Assembly (NCBI RefSeq): GCF_003289645.1
Contig: NZ_QLYX01000002.1
Location: forward strand, 186,001-250,000
Length of the DNA stretch: 64,000 nucleotides
Source: Actinomadura craniellae
Lineage (GTDB): Bacteria; Actinomycetota; Actinomycetes; Streptosporangiales; Streptosporangiaceae
Reading direction: 5' to 3'
The notes beneath the pieces were generated by a model. It was not told where the DNA came from. It did not search any database and worked only from the letters and a program-made list of their open reading frames with translations. Below are positions 22,026-30,778 of the stretch, piece by piece. A program made the translations under genes and the position numbers. The stretch's first letter is position 1; every line of letters starts with the position of its first letter.

Positions 22026-22889
22026 TCAAGCCGTGCCCTCTCCCACCGGGCGGTGGCCGAGGTCGGCCGAGACCGCGGCGGCCGTCGCGATGACCTGCAC
22101 GGCCAGCTCGTCGCGGCGGCCGCGGGTGAAGGTGTCCTGCGGCCCGCAGACCGAGATCGAGCCGACGGTCTGCCCCATCGCGCCGTACACGGCCGAGGCG
22201 ACGCTCGCCGCGCCCGACTGCCGCTCGCCGGAGCTGGCCGCGTAGCCGGACCGCCGGATCCGGGCGATCTCCTCCCGCAGGGTCTCCGCGGAGGTGATCG
22301 TCGCGTCGGTGACGCTGTCCAGCCGGTGGCGGACGATGTAGTCGTCCACCTCGGTGTCCGGCAGCGCGGCGAGGATGGCCTTGGAGGACGAACCGGCGTG
22401 CAGCGGGTGGCTGGTCCCGAGCGCGACCGACATCCGGATCTCGTGCGACGACAGCACCTGGTCGACGTACACGCGGGACCACCCCTGCCGCAGCGACAGG
22501 GTGGCGGTCTCCCCCGTCCGCTCCGACAGGGCCACCAGGTGCCGGTGCGCGATCGTCACGACGTCGAGTTCGCGCATCGCCGCCAGCCCGATGTTCAGGG
22601 CGAGCGACCCGAGCCGGTAGACCTTGGTGCCCTCGTCGAACCGCAGGAACTCGCCGGCGACCAGTTCGCGCAGGATCCGGTGCGCGACCGCCTTGGACAG
22701 GCCGGTCTCCCGGGCGATCATCGAGACGCCCTGCGCCTCGGCGGACCGGGCGACGGCGTCCATCACCGCCAGCGCCCGGGCGATGCCCGAACGGGGCGGA
22801 CCCTGCTCTTCTGCCAGGTCATCGATGTCCATGCGAACCTCGTGGGGCGCGGGGCCGGGCTCGGCCGCGGGGGGCGGGAAGTCGGTCAT
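22026..22889 (-). CDS. IclR-family transcriptional regulator
   Basis: 287 residues. An N-terminal winged helix (ARALAVMDAVARSAE, then SMIARETGLSKAVAHRIL) is followed by the GAF-like effector domain with YVDQVLSSHEIRMSV and LHAGSSSKAILAAL, the IclR_C hallmarks. It is embedded in the operon it is likely to control, between the SDR and CoA-transferase genes. The ATGGGT/ACCCAT dyad at 27104-27126 beside the operon promoter is a candidate site. Confidence 0.9.
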   Translation of the reverse strand: MTDFPPPAAEPGPAPHEVRMDIDDLAEEQGPPRSGIARALAVMDAVARSAEAQGVSMIARETGLSKAVAHRILRELVAGEFLRFDEGTKVYRLGSLALNIGLAAMRELDVVTIAHRHLVALSERTGETATLSLRQGWSRVYVDQVLSSHEIRMSVALGTSHPLHAGSSSKAILAALPDTEVDDYIVRHRLDSVTDATITSAETLREEIARIRRSGYAASSGERQSGAASVASAVYGAMGQTVGSISVCGPQDTFTRGRRDELAVQVIATAAAVSADLGHRPVGEGTA

Positions 22890-22952
22890 GCGGGCAAGTC
22901 AACGGCCATCGCCGGCCGGGCACCACCGATGACACGTCGAATTCGCGGGCGG

Positions 22953-23711
22953 TCAACGGACGGTGACACCGCCGTCCACGAAGATCGTCTGGCCGGTGGT
23001 CATGGCCGCGGCCGGGCCCAGCAGGAAGGCGACGGTGTGCGCGACGTCCTCGGGGCGGGCCATCCGGCCGAGCGGGATGCTGGCCATCTTGTCCCGCATG
23101 TAGGCGTCGTCGGCGCGGACGTCGGCCGTCATCGCGGTCGGCACGATCGTCGGTCCGACGGCGTTGACGCGGATGCCGTCCGGGGCCCACTCCAGCGCGA
23201 GCACCCGGGCCATGTGCATGACGCCCGCCTTGCTCACGCAGTAGCCGAGGGAGTCGGGGACGGCGACCCGGCCGTTGGTCGAGCCGAGGTTGACCACGCT
23301 CGCGCCGTCCGACGCGCGCAGCGCCGGGTGGGCGGCCTGCGACATGCGGAACGTACCGGTCAGGTTGACGTCCACGACGTCGGCGAAGTCGCGTTCGGTC
23401 ATGGTGGCGGCCGGGCCGCGGCGGACGATCCCGGCGTTGTTCACCAGGTGGTCCAGCCGTCCGTGGGCGGCGAGGACCTCGGCGACCAGGGCCCGGCAGG
23501 ACTCCGTGGACCGCACGTCCACCCGGTGCCGGGTGTGCCCGGCGCCGGTGAGTTCCGGCAGGTCCCACTCGGCGTCCGGCAGCAGGTCGGCGAGGGCGAC
23601 GGTGGCGCCGTACCCGGCGAGCGTCGCCGCGATGGCCGCGCCGATGCCCCGGCCCGCGCCCGTCACCAGGGCGACCCGGCCGTCGAGCCGGTGCGCGTCG
23701 GGGCCGCTCAT
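22953..23711 (-). CDS. Short-chain dehydrogenase/reductase
   Basis: 252 residues, classical SDR: TGAGRGIG (17-24), NNAG (91-94), catalytic Ser144, Tyr157 and Lys161 (YCVSK) all present, and a C-terminal GQTIFVDGG. It oxidises or reduces an alcohol/ketone with NAD(P)H. The ATG overlaps the stop of the ABC permease gene (ATGA), so it is translated with the importer and probably acts early on the imported substrate. Confidence 0.92.
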   Translation of the reverse strand: MSGPDAHRLDGRVALVTGAGRGIGAAIAATLAGYGATVALADLLPDAEWDLPELTGAGHTRHRVDVRSTESCRALVAEVLAAHGRLDHLVNNAGIVRRGPAATMTERDFADVVDVNLTGTFRMSQAAHPALRASDGASVVNLGSTNGRVAVPDSLGYCVSKAGVMHMARVLALEWAPDGIRVNAVGPTIVPTAMTADVRADDAYMRDKMASIPLGRMARPEDVAHTVAFLLGPAAAMTTGQTIFVDGGVTVR

Positions 23712-24559
23712 GCGCCGATCACCCGGTTGTCCTCGGCCCAGAAGGCGAAGCGCCGCTGGACGGCGCGGATGAGGAAGTGCGCGACGAGACCGAGCAGCGA
23801 CAGCACGACCAGCACCGCGAACATGCCGGAGATGTCGAAGTTGTAGTTGGTCTGCAGCAGCAGGTACCCGAGCCCTTCCTTGGCGCCGATGAACTCGCCG
23901 ACGACCGCGCCGAGGATCGCGAACACGATGCCGATGTCCAGCCCGGCGAAGATGAACGGCAGCGCGGTGGGCAGCCGGACCATCCGGAACACCTGGGACC
24001 TGCTCGCGCCGAACACCGTCAGCATCTGGATCCGGTCGGCGTCCGCCGAGCGCAGGCCCTCGATCACGTTCACCAGCATCGGGAAGAACGAGATCACCGC
24101 GGCCATCACGATCTTGCTGGTGATGCCGAAGCCGAACCAGACGACGAACAGCGGGGCCAGCGCCACCTTCGGAACGGTCTGGAAGGCCACGATGTAGGGC
24201 ATCAGCGTCCGCTCGACCAGCCGGATCTGCGAGATCAGCGTGCCGAGCACCAGCGCGGTGACGACGCCGATGAGGTAGCCGGCCAGCGACTCCTTCAGGG
24301 TGACCCAGAGGTGTCCCCAGAACAGGTCGTCCGAGAGCTGGTCGCCGAGCGAGGCGGCGATCTGGGACGGCCGCGGCAGCACGTACTCCTCGACGCCGAG
24401 CGGCCCGAGGAGGTACTCCCAGCCCAGGAGCACGATCACGAAGACCGCGGGCACGAGGGCGAACTCCGGGTTCTCCCGCAGGTCGAGCCGCGGCCTGCGC
24501 CGGGTTCCGGTCGTCGGGGCCTTCCCGGGGGCCTTCCCGGAAGCCTTGGTGGTGGTCAT
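23708..24559 (-). CDS. ABC transporter permease, SsuC/TauC-type
   Basis: 283 residues with about six membrane helices and the BPD_transp_1 EAA-like loop (GASRSQVFRMVRLPTALPFIFAGLDIG, seen as GASRSQVFRMV then PFIFAGLDIG). VAFQTVPKVALAPLFVVWFG is typical of the nitrate/sulfonate/taurine/pyrimidine importer group. A basic N-terminal stretch rich in K, A and T precedes the first helix. It forms one importer with the ATPase 11 bases upstream and the lipoprotein at 25433. Confidence 0.9.
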   Translation of the reverse strand: MTTTKASGKAPGKAPTTGTRRRPRLDLRENPEFALVPAVFVIVLLGWEYLLGPLGVEEYVLPRPSQIAASLGDQLSDDLFWGHLWVTLKESLAGYLIGVVTALVLGTLISQIRLVERTLMPYIVAFQTVPKVALAPLFVVWFGFGITSKIVMAAVISFFPMLVNVIEGLRSADADRIQMLTVFGASRSQVFRMVRLPTALPFIFAGLDIGIVFAILGAVVGEFIGAKEGLGYLLLQTNYNFDISGMFAVLVVLSLLGLVAHFLIRAVQRRFAFWAEDNRVIGA

Positions 24560-24570
24560 GGTCGTCCTCG

Positions 24571-25401
24571 TCAGTCGATGGCGCCGGCGCCGTTGAAGTG
24601 TTCGCGGATCCGCTCGACGTAGACGCCCGCCGCGTCCGAGGACACGATGGAGATGTCCCGCGGGCGGCCCAGCTCGATCGGCACGATCTCGGCGATCCGG
24701 CCGGGACGGCTGCTCAGCACGATCACCCGGTCGGACAGGAACACCGCCTCGGAGATCGAGTGGGTGACGAACACGATGGTCTGGCCGCTCTCCCGCCAGA
24801 TCCGCAGCAACTCCACGTTCATGTGCTCGCGGGTCATCGCGTCGAGCGCGCCGAACGGCTCGTCCATCAGCAGCACCGCCGGGTCGTGGATCAGCGCCCG
24901 GCAGATCCCGGCGCGCTGCTGCATGCCGCCGCTCAGCTCGCTCGGGTACTTGTCCTCGAACCCCTCCAGGCCCACCATCTTCAGCAGGTCCCGGGCCCGC
25001 TCGCGGTGGGTGGAGGCGTCGAGCCGCTGCACCTCCGCCGGGACCATGACGTTCTGCAGGATGGTCCGCCAGGGCAGCAGGGTCGCCGCCTGGAAGACCA
25101 TGCCCACCTCGGGGATGGGCTTGAGCACGTCCCGCCCGGCGATCTTGACCGTGCCCTCGCTCCGCGGGATGAGCCCGGCCAGGATCTTCAGCAGGGTGGT
25201 CTTGCCGCAGCCGGAGGGGCCCACGACCGAGACGAACTCCCCCCGCCGGACGGTGAAGCCGATGTCGGACAGCGCGTGCGTCGGTTCCGACCGGCGCGGC
25301 CGGTAGAACTTCTGCAGCCCGTCGATCTCGATCCACGCCTCCTCGTCCGCGGTGACCGGGGCCGGGGCGGACTGGCGGCGGCCGAGCAGCTTGATGGCCA
25401 T
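24571..25401 (-). CDS. ABC transporter ATP-binding protein, SsuB/TauB-type
   Basis: 276 residues: Walker A GPSGCGKTT (61-69), Q-loop VFQAATLLPW, signature LSGGMQQR, Walker B VLLMDEPFGALD and the switch His in VTHSISEA. The pattern is that of nitrate/sulfonate/taurine importers. It energises the permease next to it. Confidence 0.93.
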   Translation of the reverse strand: MAIKLLGRRQSAPAPVTADEEAWIEIDGLQKFYRPRRSEPTHALSDIGFTVRRGEFVSVVGPSGCGKTTLLKILAGLIPRSEGTVKIAGRDVLKPIPEVGMVFQAATLLPWRTILQNVMVPAEVQRLDASTHRERARDLLKMVGLEGFEDKYPSELSGGMQQRAGICRALIHDPAVLLMDEPFGALDAMTREHMNVELLRIWRESGQTIVFVTHSISEAVFLSDRVIVLSSRPGRIAEIVPIELGRPRDISIVSSDAAGVYVERIREHFNGAGAID

Positions 25402-25432
25402 GGGGCGCTCCTTTCTGTGCGGCGCGGGACCG

Positions 25433-26542
25433 TCAGCTCGCCGGGTAGGCCTTCGCCTTGGCGACGACGGCGGCGGCGTCGAACTGGTTTGCGCCGGCGA
25501 GCAGGGCGGGCTCCCAGACGTCGGGCAGGTTCACCTTTTCGGTGATCTGGCCGGCTCCCTGGGTGTAGGTCTGGGTCTTGTCCCACTCGGCGTCGCTGAT
25601 CGCGCCCCAGTTCGCGTACGTCTCGGGCTTGCCGGTCGGCGGGACGGCGGTCTTGATCCAGGCGTTGATGACCTTGGTGTCGCCCGGCAGCTGCGCCTTG
25701 GCGTCCTTGCCGGCGAGGATCGCCGGGAAGACCTTGTAGCCGATGCTCATCGCGGCCTCGGGGTTGACCGCGGAGAAGAGCATGCCCTTGTAGGCGGCGC
25801 GCAGGTAGCGGGTGATCGCGTCCCGGTCCTTGGCCAGGGAGTTCTCCCGGACGGCGAACGTGATCGACCGGATGCCCTGGAACATGTCCGGGTTGGCCAG
25901 GTAGTCGAAGGCCGTACCGGAGTTGGTGATCACCTGGTACGCCTGGTCGTACAGGGCCAGGGCGTCGACCTTGCCGCCGTTGATCGCGGCGGCCGCCTGG
26001 GCGCCCACGCCGACCGGCACCAGGTCCACGTCCTTCTCCGGGTCGAGCCCGGCGTTGCGGACGAAGGCCCGCGCGTACGGCGCCGAGCCCGAGGCGAGGC
26101 TGATGACGCCGATCTTCTTGCCCCGCAGGTCAGCCCCGGTCCTGATCGCGCTGCCCTGCTTGACGGCGATCTTCCAGGGCCAGTTCTGCACCAGCCCGCC
26201 GATGGCCTTGATCTTCAGGCCCTTCTGCCGGGCGGCGAGGATCGAGCCCGCGTCGGCGCCGACGATGTCGGCGCTGCCGGAGGCGACCGCCTGGATCGCG
26301 GCGACCGAACCGTCGGCGTTGATCGTGGAGACCTCCAGCTTCTCCTCAGCCAGGAAGCCCTGGTCCTTGGCGACGGCGTAGGTGGCGACCTCCTCCTTCG
26401 GCGCGTTCACCGCCGAGGAGACGGCGAGGGTGAGCTTGGTGGTGCCGCCGGGGCCCTCACTGTCGTCCGAGCCGCAGGCCGACAGCGCGAAGGCGGTGGT
26501 GAGGGCGAGGGTGAGGGCACCCACGCGCAGGGGAAGTTGCAT
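25433..26542 (-). CDS. ABC substrate-binding lipoprotein, NMT1/SsuA-like
   Basis: 369 residues. A signal peptide ends in the lipobox ALSACGS, so the mature protein is a lipid-anchored receptor. LTLAVSSAVNAPKEEV, then ADIVGADAGSILAARQKG and LRGKKIGVISLASGSAPYARAF are typical of the NMT1/SsuA group for sulfonates, nitrate, pyrimidines or aromatic acids. ATG 26542 is chosen because GAGGTG lies six bases upstream, inside the alternative GTG start at 26551. The ligand is unknown and would identify the pathway's substrate. Confidence 0.9.
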   Translation of the reverse strand: MQLPLRVGALTLALTTAFALSACGSDDSEGPGGTTKLTLAVSSAVNAPKEEVATYAVAKDQGFLAEEKLEVSTINADGSVAAIQAVASGSADIVGADAGSILAARQKGLKIKAIGGLVQNWPWKIAVKQGSAIRTGADLRGKKIGVISLASGSAPYARAFVRNAGLDPEKDVDLVPVGVGAQAAAAINGGKVDALALYDQAYQVITNSGTAFDYLANPDMFQGIRSITFAVRENSLAKDRDAITRYLRAAYKGMLFSAVNPEAAMSIGYKVFPAILAGKDAKAQLPGDTKVINAWIKTAVPPTGKPETYANWGAISDAEWDKTQTYTQGAGQITEKVNLPDVWEPALLAGANQFDAAAVVAKAKAYPAS

Positions 26543-26573
26543 ATTCGGCACCTCGTTCGAGCCTGGGGGTTGG

Positions 26574-27023
26574 TCAGGAGGCGGGGACCCGGGTGATCCC
26601 GGCCTCGGGGAGATCGTTGAAGACGTGCTGCTCGGCGATCAGGCCGTCGCGCAGCACGAAGACGTCGGCGTACCGGACACCGGAGAACGCCTCGCCCGCG
26701 AGGTCTTCGCCGTAGAGCGTTCCGAGCGAGGTGACGACCCGGTCGGAGCCGTCACCCGGCGCCTCGAAGTAGCGGTCGCGCCGCTTGCGCACCCACCGGT
26801 AGTGGCCGGCGGCCGCGGCGGCCATCTGCGGCAGCGAGGTGTGGATCCGGCCGCCCGGGAAGCACAGCCGGGCGTCCGGGGCCAGGAGCAGCGCGGCCTC
26901 CGCCAGCCGCCGGTCCTCGCACAGTTGCAGGTAGTGGTCCACCAGGGCGGCGGGAGACCGCTCCTCCGCCGGCCGCCGCTCGGCACCGTGGTCGGCGGAG
27001 GACTGCCGCTGAAGGTCTTCCAT
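26574..27023 (-). CDS. SnoaL-like / NTF2-fold protein
   Basis: 149 residues with the NTF2-like pattern: ALVDHYLQLCEDRRLAEAALLLAPDAR (helix pair), GVRYADVFVLRDGLIAEQHVF (strand-turn-strand), as in SnoaL-type cyclases, limonene epoxide hydrolase-like proteins and small dioxygenase subunits. No active-site set can be assigned. A good Shine-Dalgarno (GGGAGTGGGG) precedes the ATG at 27023. It is the first gene after the promoter at 27075-27104 and so leads the catabolic operon. Confidence 0.75.
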   Translation of the reverse strand: MEDLQRQSSADHGAERRPAEERSPAALVDHYLQLCEDRRLAEAALLLAPDARLCFPGGRIHTSLPQMAAAAAGHYRWVRKRRDRYFEAPGDGSDRVVTSLGTLYGEDLAGEAFSGVRYADVFVLRDGLIAEQHVFNDLPEAGITRVPAS

Positions 27024-27074
27024 CGCCCCACTCCCGAATGTTCGGCTCACCGATACGGCGTTCTCTTGAGCGGG

Positions 27075-27104
27075 ACAGTATGGGGTGATGTGCGACATAG
27101 TCAA
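27075..27104 (-). promoter_or_regulatory. Promoter of the catabolic operon
   Basis: Minus-strand -35 TTGACT (27099-27104), 18-bp spacer, -10 TACTGT (27075-27080), about 50 bases before the SnoaL-like start. A dyad ATGGGT (27104-27109) / ACCCAT (27121-27126) touches the -35 and may bind the IclR regulator. The rest of 27024-27223 holds nothing else I can support. Confidence 0.55.
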
Positions 27105-27223
27105 TGGGTTGCCCCAAATGACCCATCAAGGAAACGACCAGGAAATATTCTCCCGAGATGCACTCACTATGAGAACAACTTGGCTCGGCAACCATCCCCC
27201 GACGGCCGGCTTCGCGGCTCGTC

Positions 27224-28495
27224 TCAGGTGGGCCCGGAAGGAGCGGCCCCGTCCCCGCCCGCCGCCCGGCGGGACTCCTCGGCGGCCCAGGTGTAGATGC
27301 CCGTCGCCATCAGGGAGGGCTCCGCCTCCGCGCGGGCGGCGTAGACCTCGGCGCGGACCTCGTGCAGGCGCGCGTCGCCGGGGTCCGCCTGGACGGCCAT
27401 CTCGGCCAGGTGGGCGGCCACCCGCAGGTCCCCGGCCGCGGCGGCCCGGCGGGCGGAATCCGCAAGCCGGGCGGCGCCGCCCGCGAGGCCGGCGACGGCG
27501 CGGGCCAGGTCGGCGTCCCGGGCGGGCTTGAGGCGGGCCGGGTTGCCGTCGTACCAGCCCCCGTACATCCGCCACAGGTTGCGGACGATGAACTCCGGCT
27601 CGTCGTACTTGGCCTGCAGGTAGACGCGGTCGGCCAGGTGCGCGGGAGGCACGACGGCGGACACGACGTCGTCGAGGCGGCACCCCTCGTTCAGCATCGC
27701 GAGGGTCTGCTCGACGATGCTCTCCAGCCACTCGGCGGTCTCCAGGAGGGCCTGGGCGACCCGGTCGGCACCGAAGATCGGCACACCGTGCGAGGGCATC
27801 ATGATCTCGGCGTCGAGGGCGGCCATGCGGCGCAGCGCCTGGGCCCACTCGCGCGGGTAGCGCTGCACCTTCTGCGGGTTGCCGCAGTTGGGCGCGAGCC
27901 AGATGAACAGGTCACCGGGCAGCAGCAGCCGGTACTCGGGGACGTAGGCCACCGCGGCGTCGTCGGTCTCCCCCTTGGCGTGGAAGAGCTCGAAGGTGAG
28001 CCCGCCCCGGGTGACGGTCATCGCGTCGCGGAAGGTCACGTCCGGCTGCCGGTACCGGGTCGGCCAGCGCAGCCCCGGAAGCCGGAACTGCCGCTGGTTG
28101 ATCACCGAGTTGTACCCCGCGGTGAGGACGTACCGGTCGAAGCGGTCACGGACCAGCTCGTGCGCGACGACCTGGGGCCGGGAGCCCTCCTCGGCGTCGA
28201 AGGGCCCCAGGCCCATCACGTGGTCGATGTGCCCGTGCGAGTAGAACGCCGTGGTCAGCGGGCGGTCCGTCCACTCCCGGACGCCGGCGTGGATCTGCTC
28301 GGCGGTCACCGCGTTCCCGGTGTCGAAGAGGATCAGCTCGTCCGCGTTGCGGAACGCGATCACGTTCCCGAACCCGGCCTGCCAGCCGAGCCCGTCGGCG
28401 ACCTCCACCACCCCGCCGCCGCTCATCCCGGCGTGCGCGATGCTGTCCTCGACCTCGCCGGCCCAGACCCTGTCCGCGTAGTCCCTGATGTCCAT
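27224..28495 (-). CDS. Metallo-beta-lactamase-fold hydrolase with alkyl-sulfatase-like dimerisation domain
   Basis: 423 residues. The metal motif SHGHIDH (His87, His89, Asp91, His92) lies in an MBL domain with VVAHELVRDRF and LLPGDLFIW. The C-terminal part has LWRMYGGWYDGNP, the pattern of the alkyl-sulfatase dimerisation domain (SdsA1/BDS1 group), followed by a helical repeat rich in Ala. A linear sulfate ester or similar hydrolysis is suggested but the sulfate-binding residues were not checked. It precedes the catabolic operon in the same direction. Confidence 0.83.
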   Translation of the reverse strand: MDIRDYADRVWAGEVEDSIAHAGMSGGGVVEVADGLGWQAGFGNVIAFRNADELILFDTGNAVTAEQIHAGVREWTDRPLTTAFYSHGHIDHVMGLGPFDAEEGSRPQVVAHELVRDRFDRYVLTAGYNSVINQRQFRLPGLRWPTRYRQPDVTFRDAMTVTRGGLTFELFHAKGETDDAAVAYVPEYRLLLPGDLFIWLAPNCGNPQKVQRYPREWAQALRRMAALDAEIMMPSHGVPIFGADRVAQALLETAEWLESIVEQTLAMLNEGCRLDDVVSAVVPPAHLADRVYLQAKYDEPEFIVRNLWRMYGGWYDGNPARLKPARDADLARAVAGLAGGAARLADSARRAAAAGDLRVAAHLAEMAVQADPGDARLHEVRAEVYAARAEAEPSLMATGIYTWAAEESRRAAGGDGAAPSGPT

Positions 28496-28648
28496 GGCGT
28501 TACCTCCGTGGCCGGATCACCGGGCCCTGCGGTGCAACCTCGATCGCGAGCGGGCCACCGACGATCATGCGGTTACCTGGACTCTAACCCCACCCGTCCG
28601 GCGCGCCGCAAGATCTCCCGGGACGCCTCGCTTCGACGGCTCGGCCGG

Positions 28649-29500
28649 TCAGAAGAGGGTGAGCGGCTCGGCCGGGAGGGGTTCGGGCAGAGGGTCGACG
28701 CCGGGCAGGTAGGCGCGTACGTCGTCGTGGAAGCGGCGGGCGAGGGTGAGCGCCTCGGCGTTGTCGGGAGTGTGGATGAACACGGTCGGTGAGCGGCCCT
28801 CGCGGAGCCAGCCGGCGACCGTGCCGATCCAGGGCTGCCAGCCCTCGACGGTGCGGGCCGGGTCGTCCCGGCCGAGGTAGCGGACGATCGGGCGGTCGGT
28901 GAGGGCGCGGACCCGGCGCGGCATGCGCGGCTTCTTGGCCCACGCGTCGCGTTCGGCGTCGCTGGTCGGGGGGCTCTGGAAGAGGGCGACGGTGTCGAAC
29001 GGGACCCACTCGGCGCCGGCGTCGGTGAGGACGCGCTCCAGCATGCGCTCGGCCCGGGCGTCCTCGAAGAACGCGCGGTGCCGGACCTCGACGGCGTACC
29101 GGTGCGAGCGCGGCAGGCCGCGGAGGAAGGCCGCCAGGGTGCCGAGGTCGGCGGGGCCGAACGAGCCGGGCAGTTGCACCCAGAGGGCGTGCGCCCGCTG
29201 GCCGAGCGGTTCGATCGCCGTCAGGAACGACCGGAGTTCCTCGTCGGCGCCGGTGAGGCAGCGCTCGTGGGTGATCGACTTGGGCAGCTTGGTCAGGAGG
29301 CGGAAGTCGGGGTCGGTCTGCCGCGCCCAGGACTCCACCGTGTTCCGGGCCGGTGTCGCGTAGAAGGTGGTGTTGCCCTCCACCGCGTTGCACCAGGTCG
29401 CGTAGGCCCGCAGTCGCTCCCTGGGCGGGAGCGGCTGTGGCAGGAGACGCCCCTGCCAGGGCGCATGGGTCCACATCGCGCATCCCACATGAAGCCGCAT
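28649..29500 (-). CDS. DUF72 (YecE-like) family protein
   Basis: 283 residues with the DUF72 pattern: LHVGCAMWTHAPWQGRLLP, FYATPARNTVESWARQTDPDFRLLTKLPKSITH in pieces (FYATP, FRLLTKLPKSITH), YAVEVRHRAFF and a final IHTPDNAEALTLA. The family has a TIM-barrel-like fold and unknown biochemical function. It starts 36 bases after the Erm gene on the same strand and may be co-transcribed with it. Confidence 0.88.
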   Translation of the reverse strand: MRLHVGCAMWTHAPWQGRLLPQPLPPRERLRAYATWCNAVEGNTTFYATPARNTVESWARQTDPDFRLLTKLPKSITHERCLTGADEELRSFLTAIEPLGQRAHALWVQLPGSFGPADLGTLAAFLRGLPRSHRYAVEVRHRAFFEDARAERMLERVLTDAGAEWVPFDTVALFQSPPTSDAERDAWAKKPRMPRRVRALTDRPIVRYLGRDDPARTVEGWQPWIGTVAGWLREGRSPTVFIHTPDNAEALTLARRFHDDVRAYLPGVDPLPEPLPAEPLTLF

Positions 29501-29536
29501 GGACCCGACGCTACCGAAAGGGGACGCGGCGCGCCG

Positions 29537-30406
29537 TCAGGCCCGATCCGGCGGGAGGCCGTGCACGACGCGGAAGAGACCGAGCCACTGGTCGGGGTGC
29601 ACGAAGCCCACCGCGGTCTCCCGGTCGAGGCCGGTGGCGCGGAAGGCCGCGTCCACCCGGCCCTTCGGGAACGCCCGGCGCAGGGAGGCGTGCAGGGAGC
29701 CGCCCACCCCGCCGAACCCGACCTCGACGAACCCGCGGTAGTCCGGCAGCGCCGGGTCGGGCAGCAGGCAGGTGCCCCGCCGCTCCAGCCGCAGGATCGC
29801 CGAGTCCACGCCGGGCACCGGGCGGAACTTGTCCCGGTCGATCCGTCCTCCCAGCTCCCAGTCGAACCGGGGCCAGCTCTCGACCGTCACCTTGCTCCAG
29901 CGGCCGTAGTCGCCGGTGCGCTTGCGCGCGTACTCCAGCTGGGTGACCAGCGTGGCCGACGTCAGCCGGGGCGCCCGCAGGCACCACTCGACGATCTTGG
30001 CGGTCACCGAGTAGGGGATGTTGCCGACGACGGCGAACGGCACGCCCGGCGGGCGGCTGCGCAGGAAGTCCCCCAGCACGCACCGGACGTTGGCGAGGTC
30101 CCGGCAGCGCGCCCGCTGCCGGGCCGCCATGACCGGGTCGATCTCGTAGGACACCACCTGCCCGGCGCGGGCGGCGAGCGCGGCGGTCAGGCCGCCCTCG
30201 CCGCCGCCGACCTCGACGACGAGATCACCGGAGCCGGTCCGGGCGGCCCGCACGATCCGCTGGATCGTGGGGCGGTCATGCAGGAAGTTCTGCGACAGGG
30301 CGCGCCGGTTCCGGCCGCGGCCGGGAGGCCCGCCGCCGCGCCGTCCCGCACCGCCCGGGTTGCGGTGGCCGTGGTCGCCGAACTGGATTCGTGGGTTGTA
30401 CGTCAT
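29537..30406 (-). CDS. erm: 23S rRNA (adenine-N6) dimethyltransferase, Erm family
   Basis: 289 residues: SQNFLHD (38-44), SAM motif VVEVGGGEGGLT (63-74), YEIDP, GDFLRSRPP and the catalytic NIPYS (129-133) of N6-adenine rRNA methyltransferases; LRRAFPKGR near the C-terminus is also family-typical. A Gly/Arg-rich N-terminal tail (18-36) is common in actinomycete Erm proteins. It would modify A2058 and protect against macrolides, lincosamides and streptogramin B. A 365-base leader with a WhiB7-type promoter and a small ORF lies upstream, so expression is probably drug-inducible. Confidence 0.93.
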   Translation of the reverse strand: MTYNPRIQFGDHGHRNPGGAGRRGGGPPGRGRNRRALSQNFLHDRPTIQRIVRAARTGSGDLVVEVGGGEGGLTAALAARAGQVVSYEIDPVMAARQRARCRDLANVRCVLGDFLRSRPPGVPFAVVGNIPYSVTAKIVEWCLRAPRLTSATLVTQLEYARKRTGDYGRWSKVTVESWPRFDWELGGRIDRDKFRPVPGVDSAILRLERRGTCLLPDPALPDYRGFVEVGFGGVGGSLHASLRRAFPKGRVDAAFRATGLDRETAVGFVHPDQWLGLFRVVHGLPPDRA

Positions 30407-30489
30407 GGACGCCGTCCTTCGCTACCGGCCTCGGGGCCGGGCGGACGGGCGGCACGGGTGTTCTCGCCGGAGTCGGCACGAGCACGGGA

Positions 30490-30585
30490 TCAGTGGTCGT
30501 GCGGAGAGCGCGGCGCGTTCCGTGGGCCCGTCCGAGATGGTCGATGGGCACTCGGCGGCCCCGGACCGCGAAAGGCGGCGGACAT
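30490..30585 (-). CDS. Possible second small ORF in the erm leader
   Basis: ATG at 30585, 31 residues, beginning MSAAFRGPGPPSAHR and ending SPHDH, rich in Pro, Arg and His. It has no good Shine-D­algarno. It lies between the first leader ORF and erm, where stalling peptides occur in erm leaders. Weak evidence only. Confidence 0.2.
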   Translation of the reverse strand: MSAAFRGPGPPSAHRPSRTGPRNAPRSPHDH

Positions 30586-30651
30586 CTGCGGGCACGACGG
30601 CCCGCGACGCCGTGTCAGGACGTCAGGCGATCTTCAAGGAAGCGGTGCGGA

Positions 30652-30771
30652 TCAGATGTCGGCGCGGCCCGTCAGGTCCAGGGCAGGGCGCCGCCCGCGC
30701 GGACGTCGGTAGTCCACGGCGCGGGTGGTCACCCCGGTGACCACCCGGCTCACGATCGCGTTCACGCACAT
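30652..30771 (-). CDS. Leaderless upstream ORF of erm
   Basis: 39 residues beginning MCVNAIVSRVVTGVTTRA and ending DLTGRADI. Its ATG lies seven bases after the -10 box at 30779-30784, where transcription should start, so the mRNA is probably leaderless at this ORF. It is unrelated to any domain I know. Its position before a resistance gene suggests a translation-sensing attenuator peptide; this is inference. Confidence 0.5.
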   Translation of the reverse strand: MCVNAIVSRVVTGVTTRAVDYRRPRGRRPALDLTGRADI

Positions 30772-30778
30772 GCCCCGC

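Noticed and set aside
30276-30551. 91-codon frame starting GTG upstream of and overlapping erm
   Set aside because: Pro/Arg-rich frame running into erm in another frame without a Shine-Dalgarno; a leader role cannot be excluded but is weaker than the 39-codon ORF.
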